Assembly: GCF_022511585.1 (NCBI RefSeq)
Contig: NZ_JAKWBN010000002.1
Span: 644,205-708,204, forward strand
DNA from: Shimazuella soli
GTDB lineage: Bacteria > Bacillota > Bacilli > Thermoactinomycetales > Thermoactinomycetaceae
Direction of reading: 5' to 3'
Length of the DNA: 64,000 nucleotides
In this document: piece by piece, positions 28,901 to 36,920 of the stretch
How positions within the stretch are numbered: the stretch's first letter is position 1
Layout: each line of letters starts with the position of its first letter
Translations under genes and position numbers: made by a program
The notes under the pieces: model-generated
What the model was told of the DNA's origin: nothing
The model's input: the letters and a program-made list of their open reading frames with translations, nothing else
Databases searched by the model: none

Positions 28901-29547
28901 AATTAGAACAATTAGGCGATGTGAACATTGGAGCGATTGAAGAGTACCAGCGATTAACGGAGCGTCTTACCTTTTTGACGACACAAGAAGATGATCTACT
29001 TCAAGCCAAACAACAGCTTTATCAGATGATCGCACAAATGGTTTCTGAGATGGGGAAACGATTTTCTGATAATTTTGTGCTCATCCGTGAAGAATTTCAA
29101 GATGTATTTGTAAAGATGTTTGGGGGAGGTCGTGCTGATTTGCAACTCACCGATCCTAATAATTTACTGGATACTGGAATTGAGATTGTCGCACAGCCCC
29201 CAGGAAAGAAGCTGCAACAATTGTCGCTATTGTCTGGTGGGGAACGATCTTTAGCGGCCTTAGCTCTACTCTTTGCTGTTCTGAGAATCAAACCTGTACC
29301 TTTTTGTTTTTTAGACGAGGTAGATGCAGCTTTGGATGAGGCGAACTTGACGCGGTTTACGCATTACTTACAAAAATTTGCTAATCAGACGCAGTTTATC
29401 ATTATCACACACCGCAAACATACGATGGAAGGCGCGGATGTGTTGTATGGAATTACCATGCAAGAATCTGGTGTATCTACTCTAGTATCTGTCAAATTAG
29501 AAGAGTATGATGAGAGCAGAGAAGAAGTTGCCGCGGCAAAAGCATGA
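25978..29547 (+). CDS. smc: Chromosome segregation protein SMC
   Basis: Condensin ATPase, 1189 residues, the usual SMC length. Head: Walker A GPNGSGKSNV (about 32-41) with the Q-loop in GQGRIEEMI. Long coiled coils rich in Glu/Gln/Lys run at about 170-500 and 680-1010 around a hinge at about 505-670 (GIIGAVAELIQV). The C-terminal head has the signature LLSGGERSLAALAL and Walker B FLDEVDAALDEANL. AAAGGAGGT precedes ATG 25978. ftsY follows after 12 bases. In Bacillus smc is directly downstream of rnc. Confidence 0.98.
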   Translation: MHLKRLEMSGFKSFASRTELEFVPGITAVVGPNGSGKSNVTDAIRWVLGEQSAKSLRGTKMEDVIFVGSDSRKPVGFCEVSITLDNTKRILPLDYAEVTVTRRVYRSGDSEYLLNRQACRLKDIQELFMDTGIGKEAYSMIGQGRIEEMISNKSEDRRAIFEEAAGIVKYKSRKKEAEKKLADAEQNLVRIRDLIHELRNQLEPLQKQAEHAQQFKAWQQELTEVEISFYVHKIETLHEEWTKTSQLVKQLKEQHISGASKQSKEEAELAQVKFQLVELEKKWEILQSELLDTSEKVEKADAEKQVWQERTKNRAEMEEKLQEQLKAYVAEYTTSEKERLAKQQQHQAKKLELSTLQDQMKAIKFTANQEIESEVSSTQIEWEKIKNEQVRDDSEKKYILNQCEEIEQEFATYQQEKQILNEEKKKLEQISNEIEQQIDAVEAELELKTTKANIFETEKIECLSEQKNLHNQLLQLEKQLVRIQSERDVLQSMEQNHAGFFQGVKAVLENRSLTGIIGAVAELIQVPKKVEVAMETALGGALQHVVVEDEAAARSAISFLKEKRLGRATFLPINVIKGRSIPEHDLAKLAHISGFLGVADDLVSTAVAYRPLCSQLLGNVLVTDNLATANKVAQVLSHRYRVVTLEGDVVNPGGSMTGGSRQNKTPNLLARSRQLEELNQQVQQWLDKQEKLQADEKMQTERLASLENEWKIIQTNLNDLFAQQKDLDAKKQENQLQFKNNAHRLNLIVIREEESNKKRAQLQQRLREMEDIQHNRMERLKELEVLLEQEEFIRKQQADEERERNTQLTEYRIEEAKLQQMISGLEEDLNRIEEAQQKNLTLQQNTEKEQQKLLEMEDLSEEAWQRLLASLYQHQEAKKSLQLEISELRDERDACSQKHQELEHIVYENSKLLRSYEEKLHQQEVRVNRLDVELNHLLQKLAEEYETSFEGAKEKYGVPENPAQAERKVRSLKQKLEQLGDVNIGAIEEYQRLTERLTFLTTQEDDLLQAKQQLYQMIAQMVSEMGKRFSDNFVLIREEFQDVFVKMFGGGRADLQLTDPNNLLDTGIEIVAQPPGKKLQQLSLLSGGERSLAALALLFAVLRIKPVPFCFLDEVDAALDEANLTRFTHYLQKFANQTQFIIITHRKHTMEGADVLYGITMQESGVSTLVSVKLEEYDESREEVAAAKA

Positions 29548-29559
29548 GGAGGATAACCG

Positions 29560-30534
29560 TTGAGTTTTTTTTCAAAGTTAAAAGAAAGTGTTTCCAAACG
29601 AACAGAATCAGTGACTCAAAAATTTGTTTCTGGATTGAGTAAAACGAGTTCTAATCTCGTTGGTGCGATGGGCAGTATTTTTTCGGCTCGTAGTAAGATT
29701 GATGAAGATTTATATGAAGAATTAGAAGAAGTATTGATTGGCGCAGATGTAGGAGTGCCTACTACGATGCATTTAGTGGAACGGCTCCGAGCAGAAGTAA
29801 AAGCGAGAAAAATCAAAGATCCAAATGAATTACAACCCATTATGACGGAATTGATCGCTGAGCTTTTAGAAGATGGAGATGGTCCTGCTCTGAGACTAAA
29901 TCAAGATGGGATGAGTATCATCTTGTTTGTAGGAGTCAATGGAGTTGGGAAAACGACTACCATTGGAAAACTCGCTCATACCCTCAAAAAAGAGGGAAAG
30001 AAAGTTATCTTAGCAGCAGGAGATACGTTTCGAGCTGGAGCCATTGAACAGTTAGAGACATGGGGAACACGTGCTGGTGTAGATGTAATTAAACAACAAG
30101 CTGGTTCTGATCCTGCTGCAGTTATCTATGACGCAATCCAGGCTGCTAAAGCTCGAAAAGCAGATGTTTTGCTTTGTGATACTGCTGGTCGATTGCAAAA
30201 TAAAGTCAACTTGATGGAAGAGTTAAAAAAGGTATTTCGTGTGGTTCAGCGTGAAGTTCCTGATGCTCCACATGAAGTGTTACTCGTATTAGATGCGACT
30301 ACTGGTCAAAATGCGATGCAACAAGCAAAAACGTTTGGTGAAGCAGTAAATGTATCAGGAATTGTTCTTACAAAGCTAGATGGAACTGCTAAAGGTGGCA
30401 TTGTTATCGCAATCCGTCACGAACTAGACTTGCCAGTGAAATGGATTGGTTTGGGAGAGAAAGCGGATGATCTGCAACCGTTTGATCGAGAACAATTTTT
30501 GCATGCGTTGTTTCAAGAGGCAGAAATCTCATAG
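29560..30534 (+). CDS. ftsY: SRP receptor GTPase FtsY
   Basis: Membrane-associated receptor of the signal recognition particle, 324 residues. The N domain is at about 20-95 and the G domain has [15 protein letters not shown] (P-loop), [25 protein letters not shown] and a final [12 protein letters not shown] closing loop. The long acidic A domain of E. coli FtsY is absent, as normal in Gram-positives. The start is TTG 29560 after AGGAGGATAACCG. Confidence 0.96.
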   Translation: MSFFSKLKESVSKRTESVTQKFVSGLSKTSSNLVGAMGSIFSARSKIDEDLYEELEEVLIGADVGVPTTMHLVERLRAEVKARKIKDPNELQPIMTELIAELLEDGDGPALRLNQDGMSIILFVGVNGVGKTTTIGKLAHTLKKEGKKVILAAGDTFRAGAIEQLETWGTRAGVDVIKQQAGSDPAAVIYDAIQAAKARKADVLLCDTAGRLQNKVNLMEELKKVFRVVQREVPDAPHEVLLVLDATTGQNAMQQAKTFGEAVNVSGIVLTKLDGTAKGGIVIAIRHELDLPVKWIGLGEKADDLQPFDREQFLHALFQEAEIS

Positions 30535-30544
30535 CTACAATAGG

Positions 30545-30577
30545 AAAAAGGCGTTCCTTTTATTAAGGACGCCTTTT
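30545..30577. terminator. Bidirectional terminator between ftsY and the SASP gene
   Basis: AAAAGGCGTTCC / GGACGCCTTTT with a loop of about nine bases; T-runs both ways. Confidence 0.85.
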
Positions 30578-30594
30578 ATGACGTTTTTTTATCA

Positions 30595-30774
30595 CTATTT
30601 TTCCTGTAATTCACTGACAGGGACCATCTTCTCATCTTCTTTGTTCCCTACTGTATACACATTAGCAATTTGAGTAACATCGTTAACAGATTGAATCCAG
30701 ACAGGATTACCTTGGAATGTAACGGTTATATTGTCTGGGGAATGTAAAATTTCCTCTGCGCGTTTAACATCCAT
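30595..30774 (-). CDS. sspH: Small acid-soluble spore protein, H type
   Basis: 59-residue protein translated by hand on the minus strand; its N-terminus MDVKRAEEILHSPDNITVTF and the following NPVWIQSVN match the SspH family, whose Bacillus members begin MDVKR and contain a VPVWIE-like motif. AGAGGG lies upstream of the ATG at 30774. H-type SASPs are packaged in the spore core and made in the forespore, so sigma-G control is expected but no promoter was identified. Easily missed because it is short. Confidence 0.88.
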   Translation of the reverse strand: MDVKRAEEILHSPDNITVTFQGNPVWIQSVNDVTQIANVYTVGNKEDEKMVPVSELQEK

Positions 30775-30795
30775 CTCTATCCCTCTTTTTGAAAA

Positions 30796-31095
30796 TTATT
30801 GTAGCGATTGCTCAATAATTTCTACTTGTTGTTCCATACTAATTGGTTTATCCATTCTCTCATCGATGGATATATTGGTAACAATACGGTGTGCACCATT
30901 AGTAATAGCATTCTGATGAATTGCTTTTGCTGTATCCATCAGTTGATTTATATCACCTTCAATGATGGTGGCTGTAGGGGTAATTTGATACTTTAATCCT
31001 TTTTCTTCAATGAGTCTCACTGCATTGACAACAGATGAACTAAAACTAGGGCTCTGTGTTCCAACCGGGATGAGACTTATCTCCATTAATGCCAT
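30796..31095 (-). CDS. MTH1187/YqgV family thiamine-binding protein
   Basis: Small alpha/beta ferredoxin-like protein of 99 residues of the UPF0045 (MTH1187/YkoF-related) family. The N-terminal MALMEISLIPVGTQSPSFS, and ITPTATIIEGDINQLM are characteristic. Members bind thiamine or related ligands and form tetramers; the role in Bacillales is uncertain. It starts 21 bases upstream of sspH on the same strand, so both may be read together. Confidence 0.8.
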   Translation of the reverse strand: MALMEISLIPVGTQSPSFSSSVVNAVRLIEEKGLKYQITPTATIIEGDINQLMDTAKAIHQNAITNGAHRIVTNISIDERMDKPISMEQQVEIIEQSLQ

Positions 31096-31148
31096 TTACA
31101 AACCTCCTTATAGATATAATTTTCTCTTTTGGAAGTTTTATTCATTAT

Positions 31149-31477
31149 TCAATTAGGATCAAATTTTTTTCTTTTTTCTAGTAGGTTCTGTTTCACTTGT
31201 TTCCAATCTTCTTTGATGATGGAATAAACAAATGCATTTCGGATATAGCCATTTTCTAAGATTCTCTCATTGCGAAGTAATCCTTCTTTTGTTGCTCCAA
31301 GACGTTCAATTGCTTTCTGCGAAGGTATATTTCTTTCATCTGTTTTGAATTGAACTCGAATAAAATGTAAGACCTCGAAACAATATTGGAGGAGCAGTAG
31401 TAAAACGAAAATAAATTTTTAATTGCAGGATAATCATACAAAGGTTTCAAGAGAACTTCATATAGAAGAGAGAACAA
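31149..31477 (-). pseudogene. Remnant of a RimJ/RimL-type GNAT acetyltransferase
   Basis: On the minus strand, one frame ending at TGA 31149 encodes the C-terminal part of a GNAT enzyme: YCFEVLHFIRVQFKTDERN, then SQKAIERLGATKEGLLRN and NGYIRNAFVYSI, all typical motif A/B pieces of the ribosomal-protein acetyltransferase type. Upstream, a different frame gives a possible N-terminal scrap (EVLLKPLYDYPAI). About 90-100 central residues that a full enzyme needs are missing and the frames do not join, so the gene is broken by a deletion plus frameshift. Confidence 0.7.
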
Positions 31478-31508
31478 ATGAATGAGATTAGTTGAAAATA
31501 ATGAATTA

Positions 31509-31545
31509 AAGACGCCCCTATGGAATAAAGCATTGGGGCATTTTC
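31509..31545 (+). terminator. Hairpin upstream of ylxM
   Basis: GCCCC/GGGGC stem around 16 bases followed by a T-rich stretch. It lies between the GNAT remnant and ylxM and may stop leftover transcription. Confidence 0.4.
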
Positions 31546-31593
31546 TTTGTGAGAATGTTATTTTGGTAGTATTTTCGGATACAAGGAATTTTC

Positions 31594-31622
31594 TTGACTC
31601 TACATCTGTTTTCTGTTACTAT
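31594..31622 (+). promoter_or_regulatory. Sigma-A promoter of ylxM-ffh
   Basis: TTGACT (31594-31599) and TACTAT (31617-31622), spaced 17 bases, about 50 bases before the ylxM start. Confidence 0.78.
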
Positions 31623-31670
31623 TTTCAACTGTAAAGGAAATCACCTTGACACAAACAAGAGGTGATCTTG

Positions 31671-31997
31671 GTGCTAGAGCAAACAACTGAAATAAACTTG
31701 TTGTATGATTTTTATGGAGCGCTATTGACCAAAAAACAACAACTTATTTTAGAGTGTTATTATTTAGATGATTGGTCTCTTTCGGAGATAGCCAATCACC
31801 AAGGAACATCGAGACAAGCTGTGTTTGAAGGTATTAAACGTGCCGAACAACATTTGATAGAGTTTGAGAACAAGCTGGGAATGGTTCAAAAGTACCGCCA
31901 GCGAGATCAGTTAGCAAAGAAGATTCTCTCCAAATTATCTGCTGATCCAACCCTTCAAGCGGAGATTTCTCCTCTGATTCAGCAGATGATAGACTAG
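31671..31997 (+). CDS. ylxM: YlxM, SRP-associated helix-turn-helix protein
   Basis: UPF0122 protein of 108 residues, resembling sigma-70 region 4 (WSLSEIANHQGTSRQAVFEGIKRAE is the helix-turn-helix). Streptococcal YlxM binds SRP components and affects their GTPase activity. The GTG at 31671 (MLEQTTEINLLYDFY) matches the usual family N-terminus; GTG 31662 and TTG 31668 are less likely. AGAGGTGATC precedes it. ffh follows after 15 bases. Confidence 0.9.
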   Translation: MLEQTTEINLLYDFYGALLTKKQQLILECYYLDDWSLSEIANHQGTSRQAVFEGIKRAEQHLIEFENKLGMVQKYRQRDQLAKKILSKLSADPTLQAEISPLIQQMID

Positions 31998-32012
31998 CGA
32001 AGAGGTGAGAAG

Positions 32013-33356
32013 ATGGCTTTTGAAGGATTATCAAGCCGTTTGCAGAGCGTCATGCAAAAGCTTCGCGGAAAAGGAAAAGTGAGCGAAGCCGATGTAAAAG
32101 AGGCCACACGGGAGATTCGTCTTGCACTTCTTGAAGCAGATGTAAACTTTAAAGTTGTAAAAACGTTTATTGATCGAGTGAAAGAACGTGCGATCGGCCA
32201 AGAAGTATTGAAAAGCCTCACCCCAGGTCAACAAGTGGTAAAAGTAGTGAATGAAGAGTTAACAGCTCTGATGGGTGGACAAGAGAGTAAACTTACTGTT
32301 GCGAGTAGTCCTCCAACTGTTATTATGATGGTGGGATTGCAAGGAGCAGGGAAAACCACCTCATCTGGCAAGCTAGCAAGGCTGCTAGCGAAACAAAACA
32401 AAAAACCACTGTTGGTAGCAGCAGATATTTACCGCCCTGCTGCAATTCGGCAGTTAGAAGTATTAGGTGAACAGCTAGGTGTTCCTGTTTTTTCCCTCGG
32501 CGATAAAGAAAGTCCAGTGAATATCGCTAAAAAAGGGATTGAAAAAGCAAAAAGCGAACAGTTCGATACCGTTATTATTGATACAGCTGGTCGACTGCAT
32601 GTAGACGAACAGATGATGGATGAGCTGAGAAATGTTCGGCAAATAGCAAATCCTGATGAGGTATTGCTTGTAATTGATGCGATGACTGGTCAAGATGCAG
32701 TCAATGTGGCGGAGAGTTTTCACCGTGAGATGGAATTGACTGGTGTCATCCTCACCAAGTTAGATGGTGATACACGAGGTGGGGCTGCATTATCAGTAAA
32801 AGCTGTAACCAACTGTCCCATCAAGTTTGTGGGGATGGGCGAGAAAGCGGATGCTTTGGAGCCTTTCCATCCAGATCGCATGGCTTCCCGTATACTCGGG
32901 ATGGGTGATGTGCTTTCCTTGATTGAGAAGGCACAAGAAGCTGTTGACATGGAAAAAGCCAAAGAGCTGGAAAAGAAAATGCGCAGCCAGAAGTTGACGT
33001 TAAATGATTTCTTGTATCAACTTCAGCAAGTACGCAAAATGGGGCCATTGGAAGATATGCTGGCGATGATCCCAGGAGCGAACGCTAAGGCCTTGAAAAA
33101 TGTCACAGTAGATGAGAAAAAAATGGATCGGATCGAGGCGATTATTCGCTCTATGACGGTCTATGAAAAGGATCACCCCGAAATATTAAACGCAAGTCGC
33201 AGAAGAAGAATCGCAATGGGTAGTGGTACTTCTGTTCAAGAAGTAAACCAATTGCTCAAGCAGTTCCAAGAAATGAAGAAAAGTATGAAACAGATGGCTT
33301 CGATGATGAAAAATACAAAGAAGCGAAAAGGATTTAAATTTCCTTTTATGGGATAG
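32013..33356 (+). CDS. ffh: Signal recognition particle protein Ffh
   Basis: SRP54 homologue that binds signal sequences and 4.5S/6S-like SRP RNA, delivering ribosomes to FtsY. 447 residues: N domain about 1-90, G domain with GLQGAGKTTSSGKLA, DIYRPAAIRQL, DTAGRLH and TKLDGDTRGG, and a methionine-rich M domain from about 300 (MKKSMKQMASMMKNTKKRKG at the end). It is preceded by ylxM and followed by rpsP, the standard order. Confidence 0.98.
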   Translation: MAFEGLSSRLQSVMQKLRGKGKVSEADVKEATREIRLALLEADVNFKVVKTFIDRVKERAIGQEVLKSLTPGQQVVKVVNEELTALMGGQESKLTVASSPPTVIMMVGLQGAGKTTSSGKLARLLAKQNKKPLLVAADIYRPAAIRQLEVLGEQLGVPVFSLGDKESPVNIAKKGIEKAKSEQFDTVIIDTAGRLHVDEQMMDELRNVRQIANPDEVLLVIDAMTGQDAVNVAESFHREMELTGVILTKLDGDTRGGAALSVKAVTNCPIKFVGMGEKADALEPFHPDRMASRILGMGDVLSLIEKAQEAVDMEKAKELEKKMRSQKLTLNDFLYQLQQVRKMGPLEDMLAMIPGANAKALKNVTVDEKKMDRIEAIIRSMTVYEKDHPEILNASRRRRIAMGSGTSVQEVNQLLKQFQEMKKSMKQMASMMKNTKKRKGFKFPFMG

Positions 33357-33394
33357 AAGTCCCCTGTGTATTCTAGAGTGGAGGTGAAAGAAAA

Positions 33395-33652
33395 ATGGCA
33401 GTGAAAATTCGTCTAAAACGGATGGGTGCAAAAAAAGCTCCTTTCTATCGTGTAGTTGTAGCGGATGCTCGTGCTCCTCGTGATGGTCGCTTTATCGAAG
33501 AGATTGGTTATTTCAATCCTTTGACTGAACCAGAAACAGTGAACATCAACGAAGAAAAAGCTTTGAAATGGCTTCAAACAGGTGCACAACCTTCTGATAC
33601 AGTAAAAGCTTTGCTTCGTAAAGAAGGTATCCTAGAAAAACTACAAAAATAA
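33395..33652 (+). CDS. rpsP: 30S ribosomal protein S16
   Basis: S16, 85 residues, beginning [31 protein letters not shown], the full family N-terminus shown here in part as [27 protein letters not shown] precedes ATG 33395. The next gene is rimM; the khpA (ylqC) and ylqD genes that lie between in Bacillus are missing. Confidence 0.93.
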   Translation: MAVKIRLKRMGAKKAPFYRVVVADARAPRDGRFIEEIGYFNPLTEPETVNINEEKALKWLQTGAQPSDTVKALLRKEGILEKLQK

Positions 33653-33666
33653 GGTTGGACGTAAAA

Positions 33667-34179
33667 ATGGAATTTCTTCGTGTAGGTCAATTTGTCAATA
33701 CACACGGGATTCGCGGTGAAGTAAAAATTAGGCTGAATACGGACTTCCCTGAGCAACGGTTTGCAGTTGGTAAACAAGTTTGGCTTCAGCATCCAAAGCT
33801 TGCTAATAAGCAGGCATTAACGATTGCAGGGGTTCGTAAGCATAAATCTGCCCTTCTGATTCGTTTTCAAGAATGGACAAATATCAATCAGGCTGAGCCT
33901 TTTAAAGGAGCAGGTTTGTTTGTTCCAGAAGAAGAAGTAGTGTCAGATGAGGAAGATGGTTTTTTCTTTCATCAAATAATTGGCTGTCAAGTGGTTACCA
34001 CTGAGGGAGAACAAATTGGGAGAGTAAAGGAAATATTGACCCTTCCAGCGAATGACGTGTGGGTAGTATCCAGAGAAGGAAAAGGAGATTTACTTCTTCC
34101 GTATATCGAGGATGTTATCAAAGAGGTGGATGTTAAAGAGCGAGTGGTCACAATGAAGTGGATGGAAGGACTGGAGTAA
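33667..34179 (+). CDS. rimM: Ribosome maturation factor RimM
   Basis: 16S rRNA processing/30S maturation factor that binds S19, 170 residues from ATG 33667 (a TTG at 33655 is possible but its ribosome binding site would lie inside rpsP). N-terminal RimM barrel starts FLRVGQFVNTHGIRGEVK; the C-terminal PRC-barrel is at about 95-170 (LPYIEDVIKEVD). It ends adjacent to trmD. Confidence 0.94.
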   Translation: MEFLRVGQFVNTHGIRGEVKIRLNTDFPEQRFAVGKQVWLQHPKLANKQALTIAGVRKHKSALLIRFQEWTNINQAEPFKGAGLFVPEEEVVSDEEDGFFFHQIIGCQVVTTEGEQIGRVKEILTLPANDVWVVSREGKGDLLLPYIEDVIKEVDVKERVVTMKWMEGLE

Positions 34180-34926
34180 ATGGCGATGATTCGCTTTGAT
34201 GTATTAACCTTATTTCCGGAGATGTTTCATGGATTCCTTTCTCATAGCATCATGGGTAGAGCGAAGGAAAGAGGGTTAGTTGAGGCTAATCTTATTAATT
34301 TTCGTCAGTTTTCCGACTCCAAACATCATACTGTCGATGATACTCCTTATGGAGGCGGAGGTGGGATGGTTCTAAGAGCCCAACCTATCTTTGATGCAGT
34401 TGATCATCTGCTGGAAAACGTAGCAGAAAGACCACCTATCATTATGATGACACCTCAAGGAGAACCCTTTTCTCAAGAAAAAGCAGAGGAGCTGTCACAG
34501 TTTCCTCATCTGATTCTGCTCTGTGGACACTATGAAGGTTTTGACGAGCGAATTCGTGAGCACTTGGTAACCCATGAAATATCGATGGGAGACTATGTGT
34601 TAACAGGCGGTGAATTACCAGCCATGATTATTATGGATAGTGTTAGTCGCTTGCTTCCAGAAGTTTTGGGGAATCCCAACTCTCATGTGGATGATTCATT
34701 TTCTATGGGATTGCTAGAGTATCCACACTACACCAAACCCGCAGATTATCGAGGGATGAAGGTACCAGATATTTTATTATCCGGTCATCATGCTAAGATA
34801 GATAAGTGGCGTAGGGAACAAGCATTACTTCGTACATGGAAACGCCGGCCGGATCTGTTAAAATCTTCGATTTTGACCGAGGAAGACCGTAAATTTTTGC
34901 GTCAATTAAAAGCAGACCAAGTTTAA
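34180..34926 (+). CDS. trmD: tRNA (guanine37-N1)-methyltransferase
   Basis: SPOUT-class methyltransferase that makes m1G37 next to the anticodon and so prevents frameshifting. 248 residues with [11 protein letters not shown], the SAM-binding trefoil knot segments [12 protein letters not shown] and [17 protein letters not shown], and the C-terminal helix [14 protein letters not shown] 34180 directly follows the rimM stop; ATG 34186 is an alternative. Confidence 0.97.
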   Translation: MAMIRFDVLTLFPEMFHGFLSHSIMGRAKERGLVEANLINFRQFSDSKHHTVDDTPYGGGGGMVLRAQPIFDAVDHLLENVAERPPIIMMTPQGEPFSQEKAEELSQFPHLILLCGHYEGFDERIREHLVTHEISMGDYVLTGGELPAMIIMDSVSRLLPEVLGNPNSHVDDSFSMGLLEYPHYTKPADYRGMKVPDILLSGHHAKIDKWRREQALLRTWKRRPDLLKSSILTEEDRKFLRQLKADQV

Positions 34927-34927
34927 A

Positions 34928-35012
34928 TTGTCTTCATGAAAGACATGTGATAAAATATTTCCGTTTCCGTGATTCGGAATTTTGAATAGGACAGAAGGGA
35001 GGTCATCCGATC
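34928..35012 (+). promoter_or_regulatory. rplS promoter and possible L19 leader
   Basis: TTGTCT (34928-34933) and TAAAAT (34951-34956) are spaced exactly 17 bases. The leader of about 50 bases contains a TTCCG/CGGAA hairpin before the GGGAGGT site. An autoregulatory L19 leader is known in Firmicutes (Rfam L19 leader); this could be one, but only the hairpin is visible. Confidence 0.6.
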
Positions 35013-35366
35013 ATGCAAGAACTTATCAGAAGCCTTACAGAAGATCAATTGAAAAAAGATATCCCACTATTTCGCGCTGGGGACACACTTCGTGTTCATG
35101 TGAAAGTAAAAGAGGGTCAACGTGAACGGATTCAGCTTTTTGAAGGAGTTGTAATTCAACGCCGTGGTGGTGGAATTTCTGCAACTTTTACAGTTCGTAA
35201 GATTTCTTACGGTGTAGGTGTAGAGCGTACTTTCCCACTTCATTCTCCACGTTTGGACAAAATTGAAGTAATCCGACGTGGTAAAGTTCGTCGTGCGAAA
35301 CTGTTCTATCTCCGTAAACTTCGTGGAAAAGCTGCTCGCATCAAAGAGAGAATTACACATAAATAG
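35013..35366 (+). CDS. rplS: 50S ribosomal protein L19
   Basis: L19 at the 30S-50S interface, 117 residues. Family blocks [30 protein letters not shown] and [14 protein letters not shown] are all present. Strong AGGGAGGT upstream. It has its own promoter inside the operon and a terminator after it. Confidence 0.98.
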   Translation: MQELIRSLTEDQLKKDIPLFRAGDTLRVHVKVKEGQRERIQLFEGVVIQRRGGGISATFTVRKISYGVGVERTFPLHSPRLDKIEVIRRGKVRRAKLFYLRKLRGKAARIKERITHK

Positions 35367-35382
35367 AATGCACGATTCGCGA

Positions 35383-35411
35383 AAAAGGGCTTGAGATAAT
35401 CAAGTCCTTTT
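35383..35411 (+). terminator. Terminator between rplS and lepB
   Basis: AAAAGGGCTTGA / TCAAGTCCTTTT with a five-base loop (GATAA). Confidence 0.82.
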
Positions 35412-35440
35412 GCCATATTTACATAGGGGGCGTCTGGTGA

Positions 35441-36016
35441 TTGAGTGAATTTATGTCTCGCTCTGAGCGGCAAAGAAAAGAACGTCTAGAACGAAGAAAA
35501 CAAAAACGCTATAAACGTTCATCTAATGCATTTGATTGGGTGAAGGCGGTTGTGATTGCTTTAGTTGTCGCTGTTATCATTCGTGGATTTTTTCTTGAAC
35601 CAACATATGTGCAGGGCCCTTCCATGTTAAACACCATGAGAACTGGAGATAAGATTATCATCAATAAACTTGTCTATTGGTTTACATCCCCCGCTCGTGG
35701 TGAAATAATCGTATTTCATTCAAAAGAAGATAGAGATTTGATCAAACGGGTAATTGGTTTACCCGGCGATACCATTCAAGTGAAAAACAATCATGTATAC
35801 ATCAACGGCAAAATATTGTCAGAACCTTATTTGACTTATTCAACACAAACCTCCACTATCCCACTTATAAAAATCCCTTCCAATCATCTATTTGTTATGG
35901 GAGATAATCGTGAAAATAGTACTGATAGCCGTGAGTTAGGACCTATTCCGATCGATCAAATTATCGGTAGGGCAGAGTTTATCTATTGGCCAATTTCAGA
36001 GTGGAAGTTATTGTGA
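35441..36016 (+). CDS. lepB: Signal peptidase I
   Basis: Type I (Sip) signal peptidase that removes Sec/Tat signal peptides outside the membrane, 191 residues. A basic N-terminus is followed by one transmembrane helix (about residues 33-52, VKAVVIALVVAVIIRGFFL). Catalytic Ser is in GPSMLNTM and catalytic Lys in DLIKRVIGLPGD; the box-E motif GDNRENSTDSRELGP is intact. The start may be TTG 35441 or ATG 35453. rbgA follows closely. Confidence 0.94.
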   Translation: MSEFMSRSERQRKERLERRKQKRYKRSSNAFDWVKAVVIALVVAVIIRGFFLEPTYVQGPSMLNTMRTGDKIIINKLVYWFTSPARGEIIVFHSKEDRDLIKRVIGLPGDTIQVKNNHVYINGKILSEPYLTYSTQTSTIPLIKIPSNHLFVMGDNRENSTDSRELGPIPIDQIIGRAEFIYWPISEWKLL

Positions 36017-36041
36017 TCTTAATGAACTAGAGGTGTTCAAC

Positions 36042-36920
36042 ATGTCGATTCATTGGTTTCCTGGGCATATGGCAAAGGCAAGAAGACAAATAGAGGAAAA
36101 ATTAAAACAAGTAGATATCGTGATCGAACTATTAGATGCCAGACTCCCACTGGCCAGTCGTAATCCTATGATTGATGAAATAACCGGTCATAAAGCCCGT
36201 CTTGTTTTATTTACAAAAGGGGATATGGCAGATGAGGCAATAACCAATGAATGGGTGTCCTATTTCACCAGTATGGGGATTTCTGTTTTACCAATCGATG
36301 CAAAAACAGGAAAAGGAGTGCAAAAGATCGCTACTACCTGTGAACGTGTATTGGAACCGCTTTTTATTTCGAGGAAGAAAAAAGGTATCGTTTCGAAAAG
36401 AATGCGAGCAATGGTTTTAGGGATACCCAATGTAGGAAAGTCATCCTTAATCAATCGTTTGGCAGGAAGACATGCTACACAAACAGGAGACCGACCTGGA
36501 GTAACAAAAGCACAACAATGGATACGAGTGGGAAAACAACTAGAATTGTTAGATACACCCGGCATTTTATGGCCCAAATTTGAGGACCCAAATGTGGGTA
36601 TGCGATTAGCTATGAGTGGTGCAATTAAAGAAGAAATTTTACCAACAGAAGAAGTAGCATTACATACTTTAAAATATTTAAGTTCACGTTATCCAATACT
36701 GTTAGAAGAACGCTATAACATAGAAATATTAGAGCACACTCCAGTAGAGTTATTAGATGAAATAGGCAAGAAAAGAGGATGCTTGATGCGTGGAGGCCAA
36801 ATCGATTGGGACAAAGCAGCAGATATCGTTATGGGCGATTTGCGGTCTGGCAGACTGGGTCGAATCTCTTTGGAAATTCCAAGTGATTATGAGGAGGACA
36901 TTCATGAAGAGAACGATTGA
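36042..36920 (+). CDS. rbgA: Ribosome biogenesis GTPase RbgA (YlqF)
   Basis: Circularly permuted GTPase needed for late 50S assembly, 292 residues from ATG 36042 (AGAGGTG upstream). The G motifs come in permuted order: LDARLPLASRN, FTKGDMAD (G4), GIPNVGKSSLINRL (G1), then DTPGILWP (G3). The C-terminal helical domain contacts the 50S subunit. Its end overlaps rnhB by 17 bases. Confidence 0.95.
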   Translation: MSIHWFPGHMAKARRQIEEKLKQVDIVIELLDARLPLASRNPMIDEITGHKARLVLFTKGDMADEAITNEWVSYFTSMGISVLPIDAKTGKGVQKIATTCERVLEPLFISRKKKGIVSKRMRAMVLGIPNVGKSSLINRLAGRHATQTGDRPGVTKAQQWIRVGKQLELLDTPGILWPKFEDPNVGMRLAMSGAIKEEILPTEEVALHTLKYLSSRYPILLEERYNIEILEHTPVELLDEIGKKRGCLMRGGQIDWDKAADIVMGDLRSGRLGRISLEIPSDYEEDIHEEND

